This document shows positions 1 through 7,713 of a DNA stretch of 64,000 bases, piece after piece. The stretch lies in NCBI RefSeq assembly GCF_900637185.1, contig NZ_LR134352.1, positions 6,066,001 through 6,130,000 on the forward strand, read 5' to 3'. The stretch is from Nocardia asteroides (lineage in GTDB: Bacteria > Actinomycetota > Actinomycetes > Mycobacteriales > Mycobacteriaceae). The notes under the pieces were generated by a model. The model was not told where the DNA came from, ran no database searches, and was given only the letters and a program-made list of their open reading frames with translations. Numbering within the stretch: the stretch's first letter is position 1; each line of letters starts with the position of its first letter. A program made the translations under genes and the position numbers.

Positions 1-470
1 GCCAGGGCGGCCGTGCCCGACACCGTGGCGCCCGCGGCGATGGCGTCGACGATCGCGGGGATCGCCGGGTCGGCCGGTGCCGCGTCGACGGCGAATCGCA
101 ACGCGATCGATTCCAGCGCCGCAACGCGGTCGGGCGCGTTGTCGACCCGCTCGGTGAGTTCGCGCGCCCGGCGGTCGCCGTAGAGGTCGGCCAGCCCGAC
201 GCGCCGGTCCAGCAGTTCCACCGCCGGAATCCCCAGCAGGGTGGGGGCGGTACCGGGCGCGAACCGGAGGCCGGCGAACTCGCGCGCCCTGGCGGTGGGC
301 AGGTGCACGGCGCGGCTGTCCGGGCCCGCCACCAGCAGCGTGCCCTCGGTCCAGATCAGGTCCATGCAGCCGTCGGGAAACACCGTCACCGGGGCGGCGG
401 GCTCGGTGATCGTGTTCGTCCAGGCCACGGCACGGGCCAGCCGCGCCGGACGCTCCCGGTATTCGGTCAC
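1..470 (-). CDS. AraC-family transcriptional regulator, N-terminal part (cut by window edge)
   Basis: Reading leftwards from a GTG at 468-470, the protein begins VTEYRERPARLARAVAWTNT and continues without a stop to base 1. The stretch with FPDGCMDLIW followed by LLVAGPD and FAGLRFAPG is typical of the N-terminal ligand-sensing half (DUF6597-like) of actinobacterial AraC regulators. The DNA-binding double helix-turn-helix should lie beyond the window. It is divergent from the hotdog protein at 583, with about 110 bases between the two starts. Family is inferred from motif resemblance; the ligand is unknown. Confidence 0.7.
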   Translation of the reverse strand, partial: MTEYRERPARLARAVAWTNTITEPAAPVTVFPDGCMDLIWTEGTLLVAGPDSRAVHLPTARAREFAGLRFAPGTAPTLLGIPAVELLDRRVGLADLYGDRRARELTERVDNAPDRVAALESIALRFAVDAAPADPAIPAIVDAIAAGATVSGTAAL

Positions 471-582
471 CCCTCGACGGTAACCCCGGCCACCGACACC
501 GCGAACCGGCCCGTGACCGGGACCGCGCCGATACGCTGGCCGCACGGGACAGAGCGGTCCCGTTCGGGAAAGGACGCGGCCC

Positions 583-1038
583 ATGCCCGCAGACGACTTG
601 GTCGACACCGTCAACAGCGCCATCGAGCTGGCGGTGCCCGCCGCGGCGAAGATGGGCGTGCGCGCGCTCGAGGTAGGCCGCGGCCACGCGGTGACCACCG
701 TGCCCAGCGAGGGCAACGGCAATCACTTCGGCGCCATCTACGCCGGCGTGCAGTTCACCGTCGCCGAAGTCCTCGGCGGCGCGATCACCGCGGCCAGCTT
801 CGACACCGCCGCGTTCTACCCGCTGGTGAAGTCCTTCGACATCGCCTTCCGCGCGATGGCCCGCAGCGACCTGCGCGCGACCGCGACGCTCAGCGAGGAC
901 GAGATCGCGCGGGTGGGCGCCGAGGCCGCCGAGCACGGCAAGTCCGATTTCGTGCTGGAAGCGGTGGTGACCGACGCCGACGGCACCACCGTGGCCACCT
1001 CCCGTGGGGTCTATCAGCTGCGCGCCTTCGGGCGCTGA
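583..1038 (+). CDS. Hotdog-fold thioesterase-like protein (DUF4442/PaaI-like)
   Basis: The 151-residue protein has the size and pattern of single-domain hotdog thioesterases: a long N-terminal helix, then GNHFGAIYAGVQFTVAEVLGG, in which the helix following the HFGAIY strand normally carries the catalytic acid. The C-terminal strands (ATATLSEDE, SDFVLEAVVTDADG, ATSRGVYQLR) complete the sheet. Members hydrolyse acyl-CoA or acyl-ACP thioesters in the cytoplasm; the substrate here cannot be told. A GGGAAAGGA ribosome-binding site precedes the ATG. It is divergent from the AraC-type regulator, which may control it. Confidence 0.8.
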   Translation: MPADDLVDTVNSAIELAVPAAAKMGVRALEVGRGHAVTTVPSEGNGNHFGAIYAGVQFTVAEVLGGAITAASFDTAAFYPLVKSFDIAFRAMARSDLRATATLSEDEIARVGAEAAEHGKSDFVLEAVVTDADGTTVATSRGVYQLRAFGR

Positions 1039-1130
1039 GACCCGCCGCCCGTCCCTGACTGCCGCCCGCGCCGGGCGCGACCGTAAGATCTGGCGGCACA
1101 ACCGTTCGGCTCGGCGGAGGGGTGGGCTCC

Positions 1131-1988
1131 ATGCAACCGGCAGGATCAGTGCGGCAACCGCGGGTCGCGGGATTTCCCGGCCCCGATATCGACGACGAAC
1201 CCGACGTCTGGTCGGGGGCGCCGGTCGACGACGACCGGATCAGGGCGCTGGCCGTCGGCGCCTACTACGGGCGCAGCTGGGGCGCGCACTGCGACGGCGT
1301 CGCGTTCCTGCCCGAGGAGGAAGGCAGCACCGCCACCCGGCGCGAGACCGCGATCGAGGGGCTGCACGAATCGTGGGGCGTCGACAACGCCGACGACGCG
1401 CGCGACACCATCCGCAGGCTGCTGGCCGGCATGCACGCGCCGCTGTTCGAACTCGTGCACCCGCTCGCCGTCGCCGCGGCCACCGAGAACGGCCGGGTCG
1501 ACCGGTCCGGCCTGGCCGACGAGCATCGCGAGTTCCTGCACACCCTGTCGGGTTTCCGCGGCTATCGCGGCCCGTCGGGCATCGACCGCGACTACGACGC
1601 CTGGTTGCAGGCCATCAAGCTCGGCATCACCGACAGCCTGCCGAGCCCGTTGCAGACCGACGCCACCGCCTGGGACCTGGCCCGGCTGGTCTTCATCGCC
1701 AGGGCGGCCTGCACCGCGGGCTACCTCACCGACGACGAGGCGTGGGAACACATGCTGACCGGCCTGGACCGGGCTCGCCAGCACTATCGCAACTGGCGCC
1801 AGTTCGGCGACGGTTTCCTCACCGGCGCGATCTTCTGGGCGGCCGCGCAAGACCTCTCGGCCGCGCGGAACCAGATCGCCGAGCGCAGGCGGATGATCGC
1901 CGGGCTGCACCTGCGCCCGTCGAGCCCGTGGCGGCGGGTGGCCCTGCACGCGGGCGCGCCGGTGTTCAGCCCGGCATCGCCAGCATGA
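1131..1988 (+). CDS. DUF1266 domain-containing protein
   Basis: This 285-residue cytoplasmic protein has no signal peptide. Its C-terminal half (WDLARLVFIARAACTAGYL, then EAWEHM and NWRQFGDGFLTGAIFW) matches the pattern of DUF1266, an all-helical domain of unknown function found in many bacteria. ATG 1131 is preferred to the in-frame GTG 1122 because a GGAGG at 1116-1120 is properly spaced only for the ATG. A -10-like TAAGAT lies at about 1084-1089. The last 23 bases overlap, tail to tail, the gene on the other strand. Function unknown. Confidence 0.7.
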   Translation: MQPAGSVRQPRVAGFPGPDIDDEPDVWSGAPVDDDRIRALAVGAYYGRSWGAHCDGVAFLPEEEGSTATRRETAIEGLHESWGVDNADDARDTIRRLLAGMHAPLFELVHPLAVAAATENGRVDRSGLADEHREFLHTLSGFRGYRGPSGIDRDYDAWLQAIKLGITDSLPSPLQTDATAWDLARLVFIARAACTAGYLTDDEAWEHMLTGLDRARQHYRNWRQFGDGFLTGAIFWAAAQDLSAARNQIAERRRMIAGLHLRPSSPWRRVALHAGAPVFSPASPA

Positions 1989-2853
1989 TGCCGACGGCCT
2001 GACGCCGGAACGGGTCGTCGGACACCATTCCCAGTTTGCGGCGCTCCACCAGCAGCTGCCATTCGCCGAACAGGTCGGCCGAGGAGGGCAGCGTGGGGGC
2101 GATCGAGCCGTCGACGTGCTCGATCTCGCAGGCCAGCCGCAGCGCGCCCGCGACGCGGGTGAAGTCCTCGGGCTCCCAGTCCAGGAAGTCCAGCTCCACG
2201 CCCGCACCGGCGACGCGCAACGTCACCACCTGACCTGGCACGGCCCGCACCTCGGCGCCGGTGAGCACGGCGACCGGGAATTCGTAGACCGCCCAGGCCG
2301 AGACGAACAGCAGGCGCAGCGTGGTGATCGCGACCAGTCCCGGCGCGCCCTCGTGACCGGCCTGGGCAAGCTCGAGTACGTACTCGTCCCGGCGGGCGCA
2401 GGTGTGCAGGATGTCGATCTCGCGCAGGCAGTTTCCGGCGTGCCGCATGCGGGCCGCCGCGGCCGACACATCAGGTCGACGCGGTCCGTTCGGACCGGGA
2501 ATCGGCGGTGGCGGTGCCAGATTCGGGCGCGGCGGGAACACCCGGCGCAGGCCGATCAGGTCGCGCTCGACCGCCCGGACCAGGACCTGCGCCTGCGCGC
2601 GTACGCCGAGGTCGAGGAACACCGGCACCGGATGCCGGTCGGTGGGGGTGCCGTCGGCGCCGACCTGGGCCGTGCGGAAGAACAGCAGCATCGCCAGCTG
2701 GTCGTCGTCGGTGGTCGCCAGGGCGATCCGGGCGAGCTCGGCCACCCCGATGTCGAGCGCCGCCTCGTCGTCGGCCCGCAGCGGCGTCGTGACCAGCCGT
2801 CCGTCGCCGTAGCGCACGGCGACCCGTGTACCCCACACCTCGATCACAGCCAC
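1966..2853 (-). CDS. Conserved hypothetical protein with PH-like C-terminal half
   Basis: The 295-residue protein starts at GTG 2853 behind an excellent AGGAGG site. The first ~115 residues form an ESX-protein-like or adaptor-like alpha/beta segment. After a proline-rich linker (residues ~115-135) comes a segment that looks like a bacterial PH-type fold: LVAITTLRLLFVSAWAVYEF, then VVTLRVAGAGVELDFL. No catalytic motif or membrane segment is visible. It is convergent with and overlaps the DUF1266 gene by 23 bases. I do not recognise a characterised homologue. Confidence 0.65.
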   Translation of the reverse strand: MAVIEVWGTRVAVRYGDGRLVTTPLRADDEAALDIGVAELARIALATTDDDQLAMLLFFRTAQVGADGTPTDRHPVPVFLDLGVRAQAQVLVRAVERDLIGLRRVFPPRPNLAPPPPIPGPNGPRRPDVSAAAARMRHAGNCLREIDILHTCARRDEYVLELAQAGHEGAPGLVAITTLRLLFVSAWAVYEFPVAVLTGAEVRAVPGQVVTLRVAGAGVELDFLDWEPEDFTRVAGALRLACEIEHVDGSIAPTLPSSADLFGEWQLLVERRKLGMVSDDPFRRQAVGIMLAMPG

Positions 2854-3013
2854 ATCCCTCCTGGCCAGCCCCGCACCTCGCTGGATCCTACCGAGGGGCT
2901 GTCGCCGCGGTAGGGGGCGGCGTAGATTCGTCTGCGCTGCTCGGGTGAGTCTTCTTCGGTGAAGGGATCGTCGTCATGAGCGTGTCCTCCCGGTATCGGG
3001 GGCACCGTCGCGC

Positions 3014-3946
3014 GTGCGACTCGGCGGTTCGCCGCTCGGCGTCCCCGCGACCCCCGACATGAAGGTGCGCGTCGGGCAGCCCATGGAACCCATGCTCTCC
3101 ACCGTGCTGTGGCGGCTCGACGGTGACGGCGTCGTGCCGATCGATGCGCCGATCGCGCGCTGGCTGCCCACGTTCCCGCGCGCCGACAAGATCACCCCGC
3201 GCATGCTCGCCGACAGCACCTCCGGCATCTCCGACTACGTCACCGATCCCGAGTTCCTGCGGATCTTCGGCGAGAACCCGATCCGCGAGTGGACCGCGAC
3301 CCAGCTGATGGAACGAGCCAACTCCCGGCCGCCGCTGTTCGAGCCCGGCACCGACTTCGGTTACGCGCACAGCGATCTCGTCGTCCTCGGCGAGGTCCTG
3401 CAGATCGCCACCGGGAAACCGCTGGGCGAGCTGATCGCCGAACACATCCTCGAACCGCTCGGCATGAAGGACAGCGAGGTCGTCCTCGACCCCGCCATCG
3501 ACCCGCCCTACCTGCACGGATACACCAACGAGCGCAAGGTCTTCGAGGACTCCACCTTCTGGAACCCGACCGCCTTCCTGCACAGCGGCAATATGAACGC
3601 CCCCGTCGCCGACATCGGCCGCTGGGTCCGCGCCCTCGCCACCGGCGAACGCCTCACCCCCGACCAGTTCCAGCAGATGATGGGCCCCTCCACCGCGGGC
3701 ATCGGCCCTTTCACCGAGGACAAGTACTTCGCCTTCGGCGTGGTCCACCTCGACGACTGGCTCTACATGAACCCCGCCTACGGCGGCTACGACGGAGTCG
3801 CCTTCCACGACAACGTCACCGACACCACCATCGTCGTCTACACCACCCACGGCCCCGCCTCCCCCGCCACCAACAACGCGATCCCCCTCGGCACCGCCCT
3901 CGCCACCCACCTCGTCCCCGACCGCCCACCCGCGGTCCCGTCATGA
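3014..3946 (+). pseudogene. Class C beta-lactamase-like serine hydrolase, catalytic SxxK absent, 5' end probably lost
   Basis: The body is clearly a serine hydrolase/penicillin-binding protein of the beta-lactamase class C superfamily. It shows PIDAPIARWLP, ITPRMLADSTSGISDY, FGYAHSDLVVLGEVLQ, LGMKDSEV and a C-terminal FAFGV...YGGYDG segment. However, the position of the nucleophilic SxxK reads VGQPMEPM, so Ser and Lys appear as Gln and Glu, and the second motif YxN reads YAH. No in-frame ATG exists upstream and the family's usual N-terminal ~60-80 residues are missing. An ATG with a good GAAGGGA site at 2976 is in another frame and closes after 28 codons. I infer an inactive homologue or a pseudogene with an N-terminal frameshift; a non-enzymatic binding role is an alternative. 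Confidence 0.6.
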
Positions 3947-3987
3947 ATGCCGACCCCACCGATACCCCTGCGAGCGAGAAGAACTGA
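3943..3987 (+). CDS. Possible 14-codon linking ORF
   Basis: A 14-residue reading frame, MNADPTDTPASEKN, begins in an ATGA overlap with the stop of the serine-hydrolase frame and ends in a TGATG overlap with the next gene's ATG. It is too short to call a protein with confidence. The exact overlaps at both ends suggest it serves translational coupling, or that it is the remnant tail of a former fused reading frame. Confidence 0.25.
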   Translation: MNADPTDTPASEKN

Positions 3988-4190
3988 TGACCCGAATCCT
4001 GTGGAAGACCCTGGCCACCGCCTCCCTCACCCTGGCGATCGGCACCACCCCGACCATCGCCACCGCAAACCCGCCCACCCCGCCCGTGTCCGCCCAGCCC
4101 GTGATCGGCGGCGCACCGACACCACCATTCGACCCGATCTGCCCCCTGTGCTTCATCCGCGAGGCCCTCGAAAGCCTGTCGGCCGGGTGA
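3987..4190 (+). CDS. Small secreted protein, 67 residues
   Basis: The protein starts MTRILWKTLATASLTLAIGT and continues to a probable signal-peptidase site near ATA-NPP, so it carries a classical Sec signal peptide. The mature part is only ~40 residues, proline-rich, and has a single Cys-x-x-Cys pair (ICPLCF) that could bind metal or form a disulfide. An AGAAG site precedes the ATG. Tiny exported proline-rich proteins like this are common in nocardiae; the function is unknown. It is likely co-transcribed with the serine-hydrolase frame upstream. Confidence 0.65.
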   Translation: MTRILWKTLATASLTLAIGTTPTIATANPPTPPVSAQPVIGGAPTPPFDPICPLCFIREALESLSAG

Positions 4191-4230
4191 ATAAGAACGC
4201 CCACCTGGGTGAAAGGCCCTTCCGTAGCGC

Positions 4231-4480
4231 ATGAGCGCCTATCGCGAGCCGACACGAGACGAACTGGTTCTGGCCTTCGAGCGGGGCTTGCAGCTGGCAC
4301 TCGGGGGCATGATCCGGACCTGTACGCCCGTGGACTCCTCGACGCTCGCGGCCCTCCGAAATCTCGCCCCGCGAGTTCCCCACGGCCGGTGTGGAATCGG
4401 TTCAGGCCGCGCGCGATGCCTTCGCAGGTCAACTCGCCGGGACGAACGTCGACGACGGGCTGCCCGAGTTCATGCGCTGA
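4231..4480 (+). pseudogene. Possible frameshifted small gene
   Basis: An ATG at 4231 opens a plausible protein start (MSAYREPTRDELVLAFERGL...) that degenerates into arginine-rich, unlikely sequence after about 45 codons. From about 4373 the frame one base further on reads a protein-like end, REFPTAGVESVQAARDAFAG followed by QLAGTNVDDGLPEFMR and a stop at 4478-4480. The two halves together would give about 83 residues. I infer one gene broken by a single-base change, or a sequencing error, between about 4335 and 4375. No family is recognised. Confidence 0.35.
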
Positions 4481-4579
4481 GGCGCTATCGCCGGATCGAG
4501 TCGAGGATCACCCCTCCGGCGCCGACTTCCCGCGCCGGAACTTCGAGCTCTCCTCGCGCGCACCCATCTCCGCGCTTCG

Positions 4580-5317
4580 CTAGGCAGGGGGCCGCTGGTA
4601 GGTGTCGATCGTGGTTTTGCTGGTGCTGGGGCTCTGCAGCACCAGTTCCCAGGGGCCGGAGTTGATCTCGAAATCCTTGCCGAATCCGAGCCACTTCCCG
4701 GCCAGCCGGTTGCCGGTCGGGTCGGCCAGCAATTGGAGCGCGCCGTGGTAGCGCGCCCCGTGGTAGTAGCCGTCCATCGCGGTGCGCTCGGACCAGGTGC
4801 CCGTCGCGACGTTGCCTTCGAGCGTGAGGTCGAGCTCGATCGTCGACGGCGACGAGCCGGGGAGGCTACGCACGGTGACCTGGGTTCCGTGCTGTAGCAC
4901 CACGGCGTAATGCGCGACGGTGAACGACGATTCGCGCCCACTGGAATAGTACTCGTAACGCGACAGCCAGACCCCGGAGAAATCTCCGACCGCGCGCGCG
5001 GGAGTGGTCGCGTCCGGCGCGGTCACCGCGTCGATGGGCGACTCGACTTCGTGGCTGCGGTCGAACGCTCCCCCGACCTCGCGGCCGGCACGCACGATGC
5101 CGAAGCCGAGCGTTTCGATCGGCAGTCCCAGCACCCGCTCGAGCGCGCGAGCATGGCTCGGTCGTGGCTGGGTGGTGGTGCCGGACTCCCAGCGCTGCAC
5201 AAGACGTTTCGTCGCGCTGACGCACCCGGCATCGCGCAGCGCGCGGGCGAGGTCGTCCTGACTCATGATCCGGGCGGTACGCGCGGCGCGAAGTGCCGTG
5301 TTCGGAGTGCTCCCCAT
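4580..5317 (-). CDS. XRE-family helix-turn-helix regulator with beta-rich C-terminal domain
   Basis: The 245-residue protein carries an N-terminal XRE-type helix-turn-helix (residues ~5-65: ALRAARTARIMSQDDLARAL ... KRLVQRWESG). A linker leads to a ~125-residue beta-rich domain containing FSGVWLSRYEYYSSGRESS, LDLTLEGNVATGTW, YYHGARYHGALQLL and AGKWLGFGKDF. Its strand pattern recalls a calycin-like or lipocalin-like barrel, a possible ligand sensor. ATG 5317 is chosen because upstream codons are low-complexity and arginine/serine-rich. It is divergent from the small ORF at 5494, a likely target together with itself. The ligand is unknown. Confidence 0.7.
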   Translation of the reverse strand: MGSTPNTALRAARTARIMSQDDLARALRDAGCVSATKRLVQRWESGTTTQPRPSHARALERVLGLPIETLGFGIVRAGREVGGAFDRSHEVESPIDAVTAPDATTPARAVGDFSGVWLSRYEYYSSGRESSFTVAHYAVVLQHGTQVTVRSLPGSSPSTIELDLTLEGNVATGTWSERTAMDGYYHGARYHGALQLLADPTGNRLAGKWLGFGKDFEINSGPWELVLQSPSTSKTTIDTYQRPPA

Positions 5318-5493
5318 GGCTGCAACGGTAACCCGAATGACGCCTGAATGTCGCCCCGAATAGGCATCGATCGACACCCGCGCTGTCGTCGCGGGCACAC
5401 ATCGGAGGCGGGCACTGTTGGTTTCGCTCCCCGGCGCCGAACGCCGCGAATCTTCGGCGTCGGGTCGAGCACCCAGCCGAAGGAGGGGCAACT

Positions 5494-5754
5494 ATGTGGG
5501 CACAGAAGCCGAATGATCTGACCGTGTGGGACATCATCGCGCGATTGGCGCAGGAGGCCGAGCAGAACGGGCGGCCGTCGCCGGTGCTCGACCACTCCGC
5601 GCCGGACTATCCGCTCTCCCGCGAGATGGCGCACCGGGTCCTGCAGCTGCATCGCGTGTGCGATCGCGTGCGGTGCGCGCGCAAGGCCGCAGCGTGGATG
5701 CGTCTCGTCGAGCTCGGCGCCGTCGTCCCGCGGCCGCCGAACGGGTCGATGTGA
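5494..5754 (+). CDS. Small hypothetical protein, 86 residues
   Basis: The frame opens MWAQKPNDLTVWDIIARLAQ behind a strong GAAGGAGGGG site. It is predicted to be helical, with no signal peptide or membrane segment, and contains two cysteines (VCDRVRCARK). It lies divergently from the XRE regulator at 4580-5317 and ends just before a strong terminator. I do not recognise a family. The good ribosome site and normal composition support a real gene. Confidence 0.6.
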   Translation: MWAQKPNDLTVWDIIARLAQEAEQNGRPSPVLDHSAPDYPLSREMAHRVLQLHRVCDRVRCARKAAAWMRLVELGAVVPRPPNGSM

Positions 5755-5784
5755 ACGCCGTGCTGTTTGCCGGCCGGTGCATGA

Positions 5785-5817
5785 AAAAGGCCCCTCACCT
5801 GGGGTGAGGGGCCTTTT
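5785..5817. terminator. Bidirectional rho-independent terminator
   Basis: A perfect 15-bp stem, AAAAGGCCCCTCACC against GGTGAGGGGCCTTTT with a 3-base loop, has A-runs and T-runs on both sides. It can end the small gene at 5494 on the plus strand and tmRNA on the minus strand. Confidence 0.9.
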
Positions 5818-6188
5818 GGTGGAGCTGCCGGGAATCGAACCCGGGTCCTCCGCCGCGTCTTCAGGGCTTCTCCGTGTGCAGTTCGCTATGCCTCTGCTCG
5901 GATCTCCGGGTCTCACGAACAAGCTCGGATGACGATCCCAGTCGCTGTGTGATGTTCCGCCGTGACCCGCGACCGGCCCAGACGGTAAGTCCCCCTAGCT
6001 GATGCCAGGATCCGGGTCGAGGGACGAACCCGGTCTGACAGAGACGACCTGCTACTTAGGCAGCGAGGGCGTACTCGCGCTGATTGGAATCGGCGCTTAA
6101 TTGGTTGCAACGACGCTTACGGTGGTCTCTTGCCTGCACCGACACGCTTCCCCTGAATCAACGTACGCAGTCGAAACCGTTCAGCCCC
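5817..6188 (-). ncRNA. ssrA: Transfer-messenger RNA (tmRNA)
   Basis: On the minus strand the RNA begins GGGGCTGAACGGTTTCGACT and ends with a tRNA-like T arm (GGGTTCGATTCCC), acceptor GCAGCTCCACC and encoded CCA, about 372 nt. The tag reading frame at 6056-6094 codes ADSNQREYALAA and stops at TAA, very close to the known mycobacterial tag. tmRNA rescues ribosomes stalled on broken mRNAs together with SmpB and marks the nascent protein for proteolysis. Its partner gene smpB lies 2.4 kb away on the same strand. The mature 5' end would be made by RNase P. Confidence 0.97.
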
Positions 6189-6195
6189 GTACGTG

Positions 6196-6210
6196 CCCGC
6201 ACCGTGCGGG
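6196..6210. repeat. Short perfect inverted repeat upstream of ssrA
   Basis: CCCGCAC-C-GTGCGGG lies 7 bases upstream of the mature tmRNA 5' end. It may be a processing hairpin in the precursor or a protein site. It is close to the place where the leader is removed. No function is proven. Confidence 0.4.
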
Positions 6211-6413
6211 CTAGTCATGGTAACACCGCCGCCGCCGGGTTTCTTCCCCTTATTTCTGCCAGCGCGCGGTGTCGCCGGTGTGACACCGCAGCGAACCACA
6301 CCGATCGGTCCGCTCGATCTCGGTAGCCGGGCCGGTGGAGCGGGGTAACGTTCACCTTCGGCCGGACCGGGACGCGCGAGATCCCGTGCGCGGCTGGAAC
6401 AAGGAGTTACCTC

Positions 6414-7706
6414 ATGGCATTCACCAGTCGGTTACGCCGATCGGCGGTCGTTCCCGTCGTAGCGAGCCTGGTACTGGTCGCGGCGTGTTCCTCGGGCGAG
6501 TCGTCGTCCGAGCCCGGCGTCACCAGCTCACCCTGCCCCGGATCCGCTCACCAGGACCGGGGCTGTATTTATCTGGGCGTCCTGTCCGATCTCGAGAACG
6601 GCCCGTTCAGCGCGCTCGGCGCCTCGATGCACGAGGGGCAGGTGGCGTTCTGGAACGAGGTGAACCGCGCGGGCGGCATCGGCGGCTACGATGTCGACAT
6701 CACCACCAACACCCGCAACACCTCCCTCGACCCCCGCCTCCACCGCACCTCCTACGCCGAGATCGAGCCGCAGGTGCTCGCGCTGGCGATGAGCTTCGGC
6801 ACCGCGCAGACCATCGCGATGCTCAACCAGATGGACGCCGACGACATGGTCAGCGTGGCGGCCACCCAGTGGTCGGGCTGGAACTACCGCAGCGCCGACC
6901 GCAACCTGGTGCTGAGCGCCGGCTACTCCTACTGCACGGAGGCGGTGAACGGGCTGGACTGGTTCGCCCGCGCGCACTACCAGCCGCGCAACATCGCCGT
7001 GGTCGCCTACCGCGGCAACTACGGCGGTGACTACGCCAGCGGCGCGCTGAAATGGGCGATCGCCAACGGCGCCACCATCGCCGACCGGATCGACACCGGC
7101 CCCAACGGCGAGGTCGGCAACCAGGACGAGCCGGTCGCGCAGATCCTCGCCGCGGCGCCCGACCTGGTGCTGCTGGCCACCGGCCCGGCCGAGACCGCCG
7201 AGATCGTGGGCAAGCTGGTGAAGTCGGGGTTCACCGGGCGTTTCCTCGGCTCGCTGCCGACCTGGAACGCCGCCCTGTTGCAGACGGCGGCGGCGCCCGC
7301 GCTGACCGCGCTGTACAACTACACCACCCCCGTCGACAGCTGGCTGGGCGACAGCGCGGGCGCCAGGCACGCCCGCGCCGCGGTCGACCGGGAGCCGTCC
7401 AACTTCGGCTATTCGCTGGGCTGGGCGATCTCCTATCCGCTGGCGGCCCTGCTGCGCGCGGCGGCGGAGAACGGCGAGCTCACCCGGGCCGGGCTGCGGC
7501 GGGCGGTGGTCGACCTGCGGCCCGACGGCGAGGGCATGGTGGCCATCCACCCGACCGGCGCGGCCGGGCCGGATCCCGACGTGGAGTGGTCCTCGGTGTT
7601 CGAACCGGACAAGACCGCACCGATGGGCGCCAGGGCGATCGAGGTCGGCTATCAGGGCCAGACGCTGGGCAAGCTGAACCTGCACGAGCCCTGCACCCGG
7701 CTGTAG
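6414..7706 (+). CDS. ABC transporter substrate-binding lipoprotein (LivK/Peripla_BP_6 type)
   Basis: The 430-residue precursor has a lipoprotein signal peptide with lipobox LVAAC (Cys26), so it should be anchored outside the plasma membrane. The rest fits the type I periplasmic-binding fold used for branched-chain amino acids, amides and similar ligands: YLGVLSDLENGPFSALG, FWNEVNRAGGIGGYDVDI, VVAYRGNYGGDYASGA and APDLVLLATGP. The ATG is preceded by AAGGAG. No permease or ATPase gene is nearby, so it is an orphan binding protein here. Ligand unknown. Confidence 0.85.
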   Translation: MAFTSRLRRSAVVPVVASLVLVAACSSGESSSEPGVTSSPCPGSAHQDRGCIYLGVLSDLENGPFSALGASMHEGQVAFWNEVNRAGGIGGYDVDITTNTRNTSLDPRLHRTSYAEIEPQVLALAMSFGTAQTIAMLNQMDADDMVSVAATQWSGWNYRSADRNLVLSAGYSYCTEAVNGLDWFARAHYQPRNIAVVAYRGNYGGDYASGALKWAIANGATIADRIDTGPNGEVGNQDEPVAQILAAAPDLVLLATGPAETAEIVGKLVKSGFTGRFLGSLPTWNAALLQTAAAPALTALYNYTTPVDSWLGDSAGARHARAAVDREPSNFGYSLGWAISYPLAALLRAAAENGELTRAGLRRAVVDLRPDGEGMVAIHPTGAAGPDPDVEWSSVFEPDKTAPMGARAIEVGYQGQTLGKLNLHEPCTRL

Positions 7707-7713
7707 TGGCGGC

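Noticed and set aside
2887..2914. CCTACCG...CGGTAGG inverted repeat as an operator for the serine-hydrolase frame
   Set aside because: The arms are 7 bp with a 14-base spacer and lie between a gene start on one strand and a doubtful gene on the other; no promoter element fits around it.
5817..5890. tRNA-like end with CCA at the left of ssrA
   Set aside because: The T arm and acceptor belong to tmRNA; no anticodon arm follows, and the matching 5' half lies 370 bases away at the tmRNA start.
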